Under the pieces are notes generated by a model, which was not told where the DNA came from, did no database searches, and was given only the letters and a program-made list of their open reading frames with translations. A DNA stretch of 44,702 bases from Thermoanaerobaculia bacterium (GTDB lineage: Bacteria; Acidobacteriota; Thermoanaerobaculia; Multivoradales; JAHEKO01), in contig CAMYLC010000065.1 of the NCBI GenBank assembly GCA_947259195.1, positions 1 to 44,702 of the forward strand. The letters run 5' to 3'. Position numbers and translations under genes: made by a program. Positions 16,388-24,878 of this stretch are shown piece by piece; within the stretch, counting starts at the first letter, position 1, and each line of letters starts with the position of its first letter.

Positions 16388-16819
16388 ATGCGCCGCGCGG
16401 GAAATCCAGTTGTGGTCCGCTGGCCGTGGATCTGCTTGATCGGGGTGCTGCTGGGCATCGTCGGTGTTCTCGGCCACGCGATCCATGAATCGGCTCATCC
16501 TACCCATCGGCACGTGATCGATGGCGAGATCGTCGCCCACGATCATCTCGATACCAGGCCCCACAAGCATCCCTCGGAGACCCCGGCGACACCCCGTGAA
16601 GGGGAAGATCCGCAGCGCTCGCCGACCGACAACCAGGTCTACCAGGGCCCGGCCACCACGCCGATTGTGGACGATTCGGGTGGCGACCTCACGTTCGCGG
16701 TGCCCGATGTCTTCTGCCGCGCTGCCGGCCTCAATGCGCAGGATGCGTGGCGCTCACCCGACCCGAAGCGCCCCCCTGGTCGCGGGCCTCCCGCCTCATC
16801 CTTCGTGGTCTTCAGCTGA
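16388..16819 (+). CDS. Membrane-anchored His-rich periplasmic protein
   Basis: Starting at ATG 16388 (the TTG three bases earlier is less likely), the 143-residue protein has an N-terminal anchor (residues ~13-30) and then a His-rich segment HAIHESAHPTHRHVIDGEIV followed by AHDHLDTRPHKHPSE. The C-terminal part is Pro/Asp-rich (ATTPIVDDSGGDLTFAVPD, ending SFVVFS). It lies 91 bp upstream of a TonB-dependent receptor. His clusters of this sort usually bind Zn, Ni or Co; the pairing suggests a metal-handling role. No known family recognised. Confidence 0.7.
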   Translation: MRRAGNPVVVRWPWICLIGVLLGIVGVLGHAIHESAHPTHRHVIDGEIVAHDHLDTRPHKHPSETPATPREGEDPQRSPTDNQVYQGPATTPIVDDSGGDLTFAVPDVFCRAAGLNAQDAWRSPDPKRPPGRGPPASSFVVFS

Positions 16820-16910
16820 GTCGAAGTGCCATTCATGACTGCATGTCCAGACCGAGTCGGTCTGGGGCGATCGCCGCTGCTGGTTGCGATCAAAAGGGAG
16901 GGTTCCAAAG

Positions 16911-19097
16911 ATGAGGCGAACAAGGTTGAAGGGGCAGGGGGTCGCCTGGGCGCTCCTGGCGGTTCTGCTGGGTCTCGGTTGGCCTGCCCGAGCCGCGGAT
17001 GTGCCGAGATCCGCCTCTCCGGATGTGGGCTCGATGGGCGCTCACGATCCCCCAGTGGAGGCCGATCATGAAGAGGCCAAGTTCGAGGAGCGGATGACGG
17101 TCACGGCTCGAGCCGACGACATGACGGGTGTGGCGGCCTCGGCTTCCGAGGGAGCGACAGGCGCCGAAGATCTCGAGAAGCGCCCGCTTCTACGAACCGG
17201 GGAGGTCATCGAGACCATCCCCGGCGTCATCGCCACCCAGCACAGCGGTGGCGGCAAGGCCAATCAGTACTTCCTGCGTGGCTTCAATCTCGATCACGGT
17301 ACGGATCTGAGCCTCAGCGTCGACGGCTTGCCGGTCAACATGCCCTCACATGGTCACGGCCAGGGGTACGCCGATTTGAACTTTCTGATCCCGGAGCTGA
17401 TCGAATCGGTGCAGTTTCGCAAGGGCACCTACTTCGCCAACGTCGGGGACTTCTCGGCCGCCGGCTCCACCGACGTGGTCCTGCGCTCGCGCCTGTCCGA
17501 GGCCGAAGTTCGCCTCGGTCTCGGCGGCAACGACTTCCAGCGCGGCCTGGTCATGGGATCGACGCCCATGGGCGACGGCGACCTGACGGGCGCTCTCGAA
17601 TACAACCACTACGACGGCCCCTGGGTGAAGCCGGATGATTTCACCAAACTGAACGGCATGTTGCGCTACTCGCGAAGTCGGGCTCGAAGTCACTGGTCGG
17701 TCACGGCCATGGGCTACGAGGGTGACTGGCAGGCTTCCGATCAGATTCCTCAGCGAACGGTGGGCAGGACGGTGCCGCTGTTCGGCTTCGTCGACCCTTC
17801 TCCGAACGGCGATTCGAGCCGCTACAGCCTCGCCGGCGAGCTCCACTGGCACCGGGATACGACCTTGACGAGAGTCGCCGCCTATGCGATCGGCTACGAC
17901 CTCAATCTGGTGTCGAACTTCACCTACTGCCTGGAGTATGGCACCGCGACCCAGTGCAACAGCGACGACGATGCCTTCATGCAGACGGATGATCGGCTGA
18001 TCTATGGCCTGTCCGCCGATCAGTCGCGCGTGGTCGACTGGGGCGATCGGATTATGACCTGGCGCTATGGACTCGAAGGTCAGTATCACGACATCGACAA
18101 TAGTCTCGGGCGTGCTTTCGAGGGCGCGGCGCGGCCCGGAGGCCTCATCGCTTCCTACAAGATCCGCGAGCTGATGCTCGGTGCCTTCAGCGACCTCGAG
18201 ATCGATTGGACCGAAAAGGTCCGGATGATCGCCGGGATCCGTGGCGACTACTACGATGCCGATGTCGAAACCGAGCTGCTTGAGAACAGCGGTCAGGGCG
18301 ATGATTCGATTCTCAGCCCAAAGCTGAGCTTCGTCTTCGGCCCCTGGAGCCGAACCGAGCTCTATCTCAACTGGGGCTGGGGCTTTCACAGCAACGATGC
18401 CCGGGGCTGGGTGGCCTCGGTCGATCCGATCACCCTCGAGCCGATCGAGTCCGCCAACCCCCTCGTGCGGGCCGAAGGTGCCGATGTCGGGGTTCGCACC
18501 ACCTTCTTCGAGGGACTCCAGTCGACGTTGACCATCTTCCGCCTCGATCTCGATTCCGAGCTGATCTATCTGGGCGATGCCGCGGCGACAGAGCCGGGGC
18601 CTCCGAGCCGGCGGACCGGGGTCGAACTCGCCAACTTCTACCGCTTCCGACCGTGGGTCGCGTTCGACTTCGATATCACCTTCACTGATGCGGACTTCAC
18701 CGACGTGCCGCCCGACTCGACAGAGATCCCGGGCTCGGTCGGGCGCACGCTGCAGCTGGGCCTAGCCTTGGGAAGGCCGATCGGGTGGTTCGGGACCCTG
18801 CGCTGGCGCTACTTCGGCGACATTCCCCTCACCGAAGACGGAACGGTACGAGGCTACTCTTCGTCGTTGGTCAACGGTCGATTGGGATACGGCTTTCGCA
18901 ACGGACTGCGCCTCATCGTGGAGGGATTCAACCTGCTCGACCGCGAAGATCCGGACATTCAGTACTACTATGCTTCGCGGCTGCCGGCCGAGTTCAGCCC
19001 GACCGGTCAGATCGAGCCGATCGACGGAGTCGAGGATGTCCACTTCCACCCGATGGAGAGCCGCTCCCTGAGAATGTGGCTGGAGTACAAATTCTGA
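16911..19097 (+). CDS. TonB-dependent outer-membrane receptor
   Basis: The 728-residue protein starts at MRRTRLKGQG (ATG 16911 behind GGAGGG) and has a signal peptide ending WPARAA. The TonB-box region EERMTVTARADDM, a plug domain (LLRTGEVIETIPGVIATQHS, NQYFLRGFNLDHGTDLSLSV, DGLPVNMPSHGHGQGYADLN) and a long beta-barrel follow, ending RSLRMWLEYKF with the C-terminal aromatic Phe needed for barrel insertion. The plug loop is His/Gly-rich. With the His-rich upstream protein a metal or metallophore substrate is likely, but not shown. No carboxypeptidase-like N-domain is present, so it is not of the SusC type. Confidence 0.92.
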   Translation: MRRTRLKGQGVAWALLAVLLGLGWPARAADVPRSASPDVGSMGAHDPPVEADHEEAKFEERMTVTARADDMTGVAASASEGATGAEDLEKRPLLRTGEVIETIPGVIATQHSGGGKANQYFLRGFNLDHGTDLSLSVDGLPVNMPSHGHGQGYADLNFLIPELIESVQFRKGTYFANVGDFSAAGSTDVVLRSRLSEAEVRLGLGGNDFQRGLVMGSTPMGDGDLTGALEYNHYDGPWVKPDDFTKLNGMLRYSRSRARSHWSVTAMGYEGDWQASDQIPQRTVGRTVPLFGFVDPSPNGDSSRYSLAGELHWHRDTTLTRVAAYAIGYDLNLVSNFTYCLEYGTATQCNSDDDAFMQTDDRLIYGLSADQSRVVDWGDRIMTWRYGLEGQYHDIDNSLGRAFEGAARPGGLIASYKIRELMLGAFSDLEIDWTEKVRMIAGIRGDYYDADVETELLENSGQGDDSILSPKLSFVFGPWSRTELYLNWGWGFHSNDARGWVASVDPITLEPIESANPLVRAEGADVGVRTTFFEGLQSTLTIFRLDLDSELIYLGDAAATEPGPPSRRTGVELANFYRFRPWVAFDFDITFTDADFTDVPPDSTEIPGSVGRTLQLGLALGRPIGWFGTLRWRYFGDIPLTEDGTVRGYSSSLVNGRLGYGFRNGLRLIVEGFNLLDREDPDIQYYYASRLPAEFSPTGQIEPIDGVEDVHFHPMESRSLRMWLEYKF

Positions 19098-19464
19098 GGT
19101 TCGAGCTGGGCCGATCGGAGGTCCACCGCTGGCCAACGCCCATGCAGGTACCGGCCGACGTCTGGCGATCTTGCGGAGGGTGGCTGAGCGATGCCGAGTG
19201 GGTCACAGCGTCGCATTTTCAGCTCCCGAAACCAGTTTCCGATCTGGACCCAACTCGCAATGGAGTGGGCTACCAGCTCACCCCCAGCCCAGCCATACGC
19301 TCCGCCACAGCTTTGCCACTCTGGGCATTCAGAGCGTTCAGGCGGCCGCCCTCCGGCTGGGCGCCAGAATCCATGAGGCTCGTTCCTCCCTCTGGCTGGC
19401 GCTCATGCTGTCCATCGTTGGCGCGGCCGTTGTTGGTTTTGTCGACTACGTGTTCTGAGGTGCC
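19098..19464. other. Gene-poor stretch with repeat fragment
   Basis: No intact gene is supported. It contains a short match to the dispersed repeat (GGGCTACCAGCTCACCCCCA, 19267-19286), followed directly by the recombinase-like fragment described separately. A frame ending at TGA 19456-19458 reads SSLWLALMLSIVGAAVVGFV, a single membrane segment; it may be the tail of a lost cassette gene whose attC is 19465-19599. Confidence 0.45.
19291..19323 (+). pseudogene. Tyrosine-recombinase (integrase) box II fragment
   Basis: In the frame 19171-19458 the residues SHTLRHSFATL match the His-x-x-Arg box of tyrosine recombinases; integron integrases carry a nearly identical P-H-T-L-R-H-S-F-A-T. Sequence on either side does not continue the family, so only this shard remains. 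It lies 140 bp from the first attC, where a decayed intI would be expected, although intI normally points the other way from the array. The match is short and could be coincidental. Confidence 0.35.
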
Positions 19465-19599
19465 CTCTAACTACTCGCTGAACCGGACGCCACCCGTCGC
19501 GTTGCGGGAGCGGTAGTAAACTCTGCAAGTGACCAGTTCAATCAATCATCTTCTCGGGCGGGTTCGCTGGCGTCGCCGGTTAGCTCAAGCGCGTTAGGT
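19465..19599 (+). other. attC site 1
   Basis: R'' CTCTAAC (19465-19471, six of seven) and R' GTTAGGT (19593-19599, seven of seven) enclose a stem in which GAACCGGACGCCA (19480-19492) pairs with TGGCGTCGCCGGTTAG with one bulge. The 135-bp site shares its ~118-bp core with site 3. Confidence 0.75.
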
Positions 19600-19648
19600 G
19601 GCTACTAATGATCTCGGCGTCGGCCGGTGTTCAACTCAAGGAGGCGGT

Positions 19649-20170
19649 GTGTACAAAGACTGGCTAGCGACAGCCGCGGTGACTCTGTTGGCGATACTTG
19701 GAGGGATTCGGCCGGCTGCGGGTCAGGATAGGCTGGAGGCCTACGCCTTCCTGGTCGGGGCATGGGAGGGCGAGCTGGAATATCTCGACTATGGCGACGA
19801 CCGTACACGCGTCCGTCTTCCCACCAGCCTGATGTGTAACCGCAGCGGGGACGGAACGTCTCTCGAGCTCCGCTTCTCGTACGAGGAGCCCGACGGCCGC
19901 GTTGAGACGTCCACCGAGCGACTCGCGGAGAGTCCCGAGGGGCTGTACCTGGGCGAACTCTGGAGGATCGAAGAGGCAGCTCATCGCGTGTCGGCGGGTA
20001 CTTATCGCCTGGTTCTCGAGCGGCAGGGGGAAGACAGCGGGCGGGCGGCATCGATACGCAACACTGTGTTGGTGGAAGGAGACGATCTGACCATAACCAC
20101 ACTCGTCACATATTCCGGATCCACAGAGGCATTGCAACGGAATCAATACCGGCTGCGACGAGTGGATTGA
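19649..20170 (+). CDS. Cassette gene: exported hypothetical protein, lipocalin-like
   Basis: The GTG at 19649 follows AGGAGG by four bases; the same frame extends back into attC 1. The 173-residue product has a signal peptide (VYKDWLATAAVTLLAILGGI, cleavage near AAGQ) and a beta-rich body: FLVGAWEGELEYLDYGDD, GDGTSLELRFSYEEPDGRVE, LYLGELWRIEE, TYRLVLERQGEDSG and DDLTITTLVTYSGSTEALQR. The 'GAWEGELEY' opening and repeated strands suggest a lipocalin/DUF1579-like barrel. Function unknown. attC 2 begins 38 bp after the stop. Confidence 0.75.
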   Translation: MYKDWLATAAVTLLAILGGIRPAAGQDRLEAYAFLVGAWEGELEYLDYGDDRTRVRLPTSLMCNRSGDGTSLELRFSYEEPDGRVETSTERLAESPEGLYLGELWRIEEAAHRVSAGTYRLVLERQGEDSGRAASIRNTVLVEGDDLTITTLVTYSGSTEALQRNQYRLRRVD

Positions 20171-20208
20171 GTGCGGCGTGGGCCTCGGGAAGGTTGTCGC
20201 CGGGAAGC

Positions 20209-20310
20209 ACCTAACAAGCGTTTGCTGCTGACGCGGAAGAGCCTTGTCGCTCGCACCTGCGCCGCTCGGAATGCAGATTGGCCGCGCAGCAGAAACGCAG
20301 GACGTTGGGC
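20209..20310 (+). other. attC site 2 (both core boxes perfect)
   Basis: R'' ACCTAAC (20209-20215) and R' GTTGGGC (20304-20310) both match the consensus. L'' GCGTTTGCTGCTGACGCGG (20218-20236) pairs with CCGCGCAGCAGAAACGC (20282-20298), broken only by two single-base bulges. Length 102 bp. This is a textbook attC fold. Confidence 0.9.
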
Positions 20311-20347
20311 GTCACTCGGGCCGGCCGTGACGAGGGCGACAGCCATC

Positions 20348-20557
20348 ATGGATCCCCTTCGCACGGTCAAATTGACTCACACGATCATATGGGCCTTCTT
20401 CGTCGCTTGCATCTTGGCGATCCCACTCTTCACTGTCCTATCTCGTTTTCGCGTGGCTGCCTTCTTCGCAGCAATCGTCGGCGACAAGACGGTCTTTGGT
20501 GCGTTGTACATCGTCGCAATGCTCCTTCTCCTCGTGTGCTGGATCGCTTCACCATAG
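20348..20557 (+). CDS. Cassette gene: 69-residue two-helix membrane protein
   Basis: The ATG at 20348 opens MDPLRTVKLTHTIIWAFFVA, giving one helix at about residues 10-32, a charged turn (SRFRVAAFFAAIVGDKTVF) and a second helix ending VAMLLLLVCWIASP. It fills the cassette between attC 2 and attC 3. Short two-helix orphans are common cassette cargo. There is no clear ribosome site (GAGGGCGACAGCC precedes). Function unknown. Confidence 0.65.
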   Translation: MDPLRTVKLTHTIIWAFFVACILAIPLFTVLSRFRVAAFFAAIVGDKTVFGALYIVAMLLLLVCWIASP

Positions 20558-20605
20558 AGGCCGTTGGAGAGCAAGCGCAGTCGCGTCCGTGCCGCCGCCT
20601 GAAAC

Positions 20606-20724
20606 CTCGCTAAACCGGACGCCGACTCTAATGCTGCGGACCAGTTGTAGACTCTGCAAGTGAGCAGTGCAATCGGGCGAGCTTCCAAGTGCTACCGCTG
20701 GCGGCGCCGGTTGGTTCAAGGGCG
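20606..20724 (+). other. attC site 3 (core conserved, R boxes degenerate)
   Basis: CTCGCTAAACCGGACGCC (20606-20623) and GCTGGCGGCGCCGGTTGG (20698-20715) form the same stem as in site 1, and the inside block ACTCTGCAAGTGA is shared too. The outer boxes are degenerate (CTGAAAC on the left, GTCATGC on the right), so the site may be weak or dead. Confidence 0.6.
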
Positions 20725-20753
20725 TCATGCGTCAGGAATCGAAGGGGGTGAGA

Positions 20754-21104
20754 ATGTCCGATCAGGTTGTAAAATGCGGAGACAAGCTGCACGTCATCAC
20801 GAGACGGCTTTTTGCCGACGATTTTCGGCGACACTTTGCGGGTGAAGTGACGGCGGCAGATGGTAGCTTCTGCCAGCTCCAAGGCTACACGTTCGTCCAT
20901 AATTCAAGTACGAACGAATTTCGCAGGCGCCCCGAACTCCGCACTCGCATCTTCTCCTTCGCTGATGCGATTCACATTGTGAACAAGCTGCCAAGCCAAG
21001 TTGAAATCAGCTCCCTGGAGTATCGGTTCGTCGAAAAGCGCCTCGTCGTCATGGACAAAACGGGCTTTTACCTCGACATCAACGAGTTCGGACTAACGAG
21101 TTAG
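20754..21104 (+). CDS. Cassette gene: 116-residue orphan protein
   Basis: ATG 20754 follows AAGGGGGTGAGA. The product reads MSDQVVKCGDKLHVITRRLF, then ADDFRRHFAGEVTAADGSFC, QGYTFVHNSSTNEFRRRPEL, SFADAIHIVNKLPSQVEISS and LVVMDKTGFYLDINEFGLTS. It is soluble with alternating strands, probably a small beta-rich domain. The family is not recognised. It occupies the cassette between attC 3 and attC 4, with stop and next R'' six bases apart. Confidence 0.7.
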   Translation: MSDQVVKCGDKLHVITRRLFADDFRRHFAGEVTAADGSFCQLQGYTFVHNSSTNEFRRRPELRTRIFSFADAIHIVNKLPSQVEISSLEYRFVEKRLVVMDKTGFYLDINEFGLTS

Positions 21105-21110
21105 CCTGCC

Positions 21111-21213
21111 GCCCAGCATGCGACTGAGGCTGACGGCCTGGTTCACAGAAACCAGCGGTTCGATTCGCGAGCACTATTGGAGCCCGAAACGCAGCCTGGC
21201 CGCACTGTTGGGC
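21111..21213 (+). other. attC site 4
   Basis: R'' GCCCAGC (21111-21117, six of seven) is followed by ATGCGACTGAGGCTGACGGC, the usual L'' style. R' GTTGGGC (21207-21213) is perfect and continues GTCAC exactly as site 2 does. Length 103 bp, one more than site 2. The L' side is diverged. Confidence 0.6.
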
Positions 21214-21283
21214 GTCACGCCGGGGTATCGCGATTATCGAGCTGAGATGCTCTCATTTCGACAACGAAGACAGTCCATAGGAC

Positions 21284-22891
21284 ATGCACCAGAGAATGAG
21301 TAGACCTCAAGCAGGCAAGCTTCGAGAAGAAGTCGAAAGTGACGGTCATGCGCGGCTATCCCGACGCGAGTTGCTGGCCCTGTTTGGTACTGGCATCGTG
21401 GCATCGCTTCCTACTGCTTGCTCACCCTCACCCATGCCATCACCTGAAGACAATGTAGATCCCGGGCCACTGTACTACCGCAGCCTGGCAGAAGTCGCAC
21501 GTCTGATTGAAACGAAGGAAATCTCGCCGATCGAACTCACGCAGATGATGCTGGACCGGATCGAGTCGCTAGACGTGCGTCTGCACAGCTATGCAACGGT
21601 GATGGCGGACCATGCCCTCGCTGCCGCACGTGCCGCTGAGCGCGAGATTCAGTCCGGAAGCTACCGGGGAACTTTGCACGGTGTTCCCATCGCGGTTAAG
21701 GACCTCTGCTACATGCAGGGGGTGCCGACGAGGGGCGGATTGCAGGTGCTGAGTGGTCTTGTTCCCGATTTCGACGCAACTGTTGTGTCGAAGCTTGAAA
21801 TGGCCGGAGCTGTTCTGCTCGGAAAACTCAACCTCACCGAGGGTGCGATGGTGGGTTACCATCGCAACTTCGATATACCGGTCAATCCCTGGGGTGAAGA
21901 ACTCTGGGCTGGAGTGTCATCCAGCGGGTCGGGTGTCGCAACGGCAGCCGGCCTGTGCTTCGCGTCGCTCGGAACCGACACCGGTGGGTCGATTCGCTTC
22001 CCGGCAATGGCCAACGGCATCGTTGGTCTAAAGCCCACATACGGTCTTGTGAGCCGTTACGGCGTCCTGCCGCTTGCGGAATCGCTCGATCATGTGGGTC
22101 CGATGACGCGAAGTGTAGCCGACGCGGCGATAGTCCTCGGGGCGATCGCGGGTTTTGATCCCAAGGATCCGACGTCTCTGAAAACCCCGGTGCCAAACAT
22201 GCTCGGCGAACTCCGTCGGGGCGTCGAGGGCATCCGCATCGGTTTCGATCGTGCCTATGCGTTGGACGGCGTGGACCCCGGCCTGGCTCGGGCGGTCGAA
22301 ACTGCCGTTGAGGAATTCGAGCGTCTGGGAGCGGAGGTGGTCTCAGTTCAGGTCCCGGACCTAACCGAAGCGCTGGCTGCCTGGCCTGTCATTTGCGCCG
22401 CTGAAGCGGTCGAAGCTCACCGGGAAAACTACCCTTCTCGTGCGGATGAGTACGGCGAGTATTTTCGTGAGTTCCTTGCAATGGGTGTCGGGATAGGTGA
22501 TGCCGAACTCGCAAATGCCCGTCAAGCCCGAGTGGAGTTTAGTGATCGATTCCGAGCCGTATTGTCCAGTGTCGACGCTGTCGTAAGCCCGGCTGCGGGA
22601 ACGCCTTTCGAGGTTGCGCCAGGGCTGCAGTACGGATCCATGACTGAATGGAATCAAGCTCGTGCCCAGAGACACCAGTCGCTCGGTATCGAGAAGGCAC
22701 CCACGTCATTTACCTTTCCACATGATTTTGCGGGAACGCCCGGCTTGGCGCTTCCCTGCGGCTTCTCCGAGGAAGGCCTCCCCTATACCATGCAGTTGTC
22801 CGGTAGTCGTTTGAGCGAAGCCCTGCTCTGCCGGATTGGTTGTGCATACGAAGAGGCAACAGAATGGAGCGGGAGGCATCCACCTGTCTGA
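21284..22891 (+). CDS. Amidase-signature family hydrolase, exported
   Basis: The 535-residue product (ATG 21284; ATG 21296 also possible) has an N-terminus RLSRRELLALFGTGIVASLP ending TAC at a lipobox-like Cys, so it is probably exported by a Tat/lipoprotein route. The amidase triad is present: Lys139 in GVPIAVKDL, the cis-Ser in GVSSSGSGVATAAG, and the nucleophile Ser236 in GTDTGGSIRFPAMANGIVGL. Such enzymes hydrolyse amide bonds of small molecules or peptides; the substrate is unknown. It follows attC 4 by 70 bp, but no attC closes it, and it is long for a cassette, so it may simply be adjacent. Confidence 0.9.
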   Translation: MHQRMSRPQAGKLREEVESDGHARLSRRELLALFGTGIVASLPTACSPSPMPSPEDNVDPGPLYYRSLAEVARLIETKEISPIELTQMMLDRIESLDVRLHSYATVMADHALAAARAAEREIQSGSYRGTLHGVPIAVKDLCYMQGVPTRGGLQVLSGLVPDFDATVVSKLEMAGAVLLGKLNLTEGAMVGYHRNFDIPVNPWGEELWAGVSSSGSGVATAAGLCFASLGTDTGGSIRFPAMANGIVGLKPTYGLVSRYGVLPLAESLDHVGPMTRSVADAAIVLGAIAGFDPKDPTSLKTPVPNMLGELRRGVEGIRIGFDRAYALDGVDPGLARAVETAVEEFERLGAEVVSVQVPDLTEALAAWPVICAAEAVEAHRENYPSRADEYGEYFREFLAMGVGIGDAELANARQARVEFSDRFRAVLSSVDAVVSPAAGTPFEVAPGLQYGSMTEWNQARAQRHQSLGIEKAPTSFTFPHDFAGTPGLALPCGFSEEGLPYTMQLSGSRLSEALLCRIGCAYEEATEWSGRHPPV

Positions 22892-23122
22892 TGCCTCGGT
22901 CTCCTTGGGGTTGGGGTGTGGCTCCACTCCAGATGATCTCCGCGACAGCCCCAGGTTGCGAGCCAGGTCTTTCGGTCTAGCGCCGGGAAAGGGGTGCCAG
23001 CCGTTTCGCAAGGCCGGTACCGAACCCCCTCGCATCGCGACCGCCTGCAAGGCTATGCCGCCGAGGCAAGCCCCTCAATCCAAAATACCTACATAGGTGG
23101 GTGGCACCGATGTCCTGCGCCT

Positions 23123-24031
23123 TCAAACGGCAAGGTGGGTCGCGAAGAACTCGATGGTCCGACTCCATGCGAGCTCCGCTGCGGCCTCGTTGTAGCGGCC
23201 GGTTGAGTCGTTGTGGAAACCGTGGTTGACGCCGGGATACATGTGCATGGTGTAGGGGCTCTTGTTGGCCTTCAGATCGAGCTCATACTCGGGCCAGGTG
23301 GCGTTGACCCGTTCGTCCAGCTCCGCGAGATGAATCAGCAGGGGCGCCTTGATGTTCGATCGGATCTCCTCAGCGGGGGGTGTGCCATAGAAGGGCACAC
23401 CGGCATTGACCAGGTCGGGCAGAGTGGCCGCCAACATGTTGGTGATATAGCCGCCGAAACAGAAGCCGACCACGCCGAGACGGCCGTTGCAGAGGGGCTG
23501 GGCTCTGAGAAACCTGGCGGCGGCGATCATGTCCTGCTCGATCTTCGCTCGATCCAGCGAGCGCTGTAGCTCCCGTCCTTCATCATCGTTTCCGGGATAG
23601 CCGCCCACCGGGTGCAACGCATCGGGCGCAAACGCGATAAAGCCCGCTTTGGCGACCCGGCGCGCAACATCTTCGATATAGGGATTGAGGCCTCGATTCT
23701 CATGCACGACCAATACCGCCCCCGTCGACTCCGTCACCGATGTCGGAACGACGAGATACCCTCGGCCCTCTCCGTGCCCGTCGGGTGAAGGAAATGTCTC
23801 GTACTCGGCCCGGATGTCGGGATCGTTGAACGAGACCTGCTCGGCCAGAGCGTAGTTCGGGATCAGCGCGGCGGCCAACCCGCTCACCGTGAATCCCAAG
23901 ACGGTGAGGGTGGACAGTCGGTCGAAGAACTCGCGCCTGGAAATCAGACCATGCGCATACTCGTCGTACCAGTCGAACGCTTCCTGTGGGATCGGTTGTG
24001 TTGTCGGTTCGTTCTCGTTTGGCGCAGTCAC
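23123..24031 (-). CDS. Dienelactone hydrolase family protein, Tat-exported
   Basis: Starting at a GTG behind GAGGAGG, the 302-residue protein has a twin-Arg segment (ISRREFFDRLSTLTVLGF) and a hydrophobic stretch, then a DLH alpha/beta-hydrolase: VLVVHENRGLNPYIEDVARR, GYPGNDDEGRELQRSLDRAK, the Cys-nucleophile elbow GVVGFCFGGYITNML, Asp in LLIHLAELDERVNATWPEYE and His in YPGVNHGFHNDSTGRYNEAA. This layout matches YghX-type secreted dienelactone-hydrolase-like enzymes. Carboxylic-ester or lactone cleavage is likely; the natural substrate is not known. It converges on the amidase gene. Confidence 0.9.
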   Translation of the reverse strand: MTAPNENEPTTQPIPQEAFDWYDEYAHGLISRREFFDRLSTLTVLGFTVSGLAAALIPNYALAEQVSFNDPDIRAEYETFPSPDGHGEGRGYLVVPTSVTESTGAVLVVHENRGLNPYIEDVARRVAKAGFIAFAPDALHPVGGYPGNDDEGRELQRSLDRAKIEQDMIAAARFLRAQPLCNGRLGVVGFCFGGYITNMLAATLPDLVNAGVPFYGTPPAEEIRSNIKAPLLIHLAELDERVNATWPEYELDLKANKSPYTMHMYPGVNHGFHNDSTGRYNEAAAELAWSRTIEFFATHLAV

Positions 24032-24204
24032 AGCAACCTCCTCGGTGATCGTTCGTGGTGAAGACAGTCTGACTTCAACACACTACGCCAGGGTCGAATG
24101 ATCCCGACTGGACGGATCCCGAGCGGCAGGTTCCGCTGAAAAGAGCGTTGAAGATCGCCACACCGTAGTGTATCTGGGTGGGTAGGACCCAGATTGCGTT
24201 TCCC

Positions 24205-24699
24205 TCAGAGTCTGAGTAGCAGGATGATGAGCAAGGCGGAGACCAGGCTCGCCAGGACCGCCCTGATCGAGTTCCAGGTGTTCCACCGCGATTCGAAGTC
24301 TTGGCGAGCAAATTCCAGGGCCTTCTCGTCCATGCGGTCGATCTCGAGAGACTGCACGGTGTTGTTCAACGGAATGTTGATGGTAGCGGTCGGTAGCTGA
24401 ACGCCAACAAGGAACACGAGAACCGCTACGATCATGAGCAGACGCCCGGTTCCGTCCAATTGGCCGAAGCCAAGCGCAGCCGATGCCAGTAGTGCGATCA
24501 CTGAACCCATCCAGACCAACAGAAAGACCGGCTGGTTGTTCTGGATCACGCGATCCATCACATGGAAGGCTCGGAGAAACTCCCCGTCACCCAGGTTCCC
24601 AATGCCTGGCATGACCACCACGGCAAACGCAAACAGGAAGCCCGCCACCAGGGAACAAAGGAAGGTCGCGACGATCAATGTGAGCTGAAAGATCCCCAT
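24205..24699 (-). CDS. DUF1772-family membrane protein
   Basis: The 164-residue protein follows a strong GAGGAGG site. It has four helices and the DUF1772 pattern: LVAGFLFAFAVVVMPGIGNL, DGEFLRAFHVMDRVIQNNQP, then VQLPTATINIPLNNTVQSLE with the conserved Asn-x-Pro-Leu-Asn, and FARQDFESRWNTWNSIRAVL. Some fungal members are anthrone oxygenases; bacterial members are uncharacterised. Gap 24032-24204 to the hydrolase gene holds no other feature. Confidence 0.85.
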   Translation of the reverse strand: MGIFQLTLIVATFLCSLVAGFLFAFAVVVMPGIGNLGDGEFLRAFHVMDRVIQNNQPVFLLVWMGSVIALLASAALGFGQLDGTGRLLMIVAVLVFLVGVQLPTATINIPLNNTVQSLEIDRMDEKALEFARQDFESRWNTWNSIRAVLASLVSALLIILLLRL

Positions 24700-24878
24700 G
24701 TCTTTGTCCTCCTCTCACTGCATGATGCAGTACAACACCATCTCCTCGCAATTGCTGTCAGCCCAGTTCGTATACGGAGGCCGCCGTACCCCTGACCTGC
24801 CCTGGTAGGCTACTGCACCGTACTAGGGTTCGGCGACCAAGCGCATTCGCGGCCATTGCTTTTCGATTGGAGGACTCT

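Noticed and set aside
22892..23122. Possible transposase remnant on the minus strand (PKDLARNLGLSRR)
   Set aside because: A short HTH-like run without any other transposase motif; too little to support a call.
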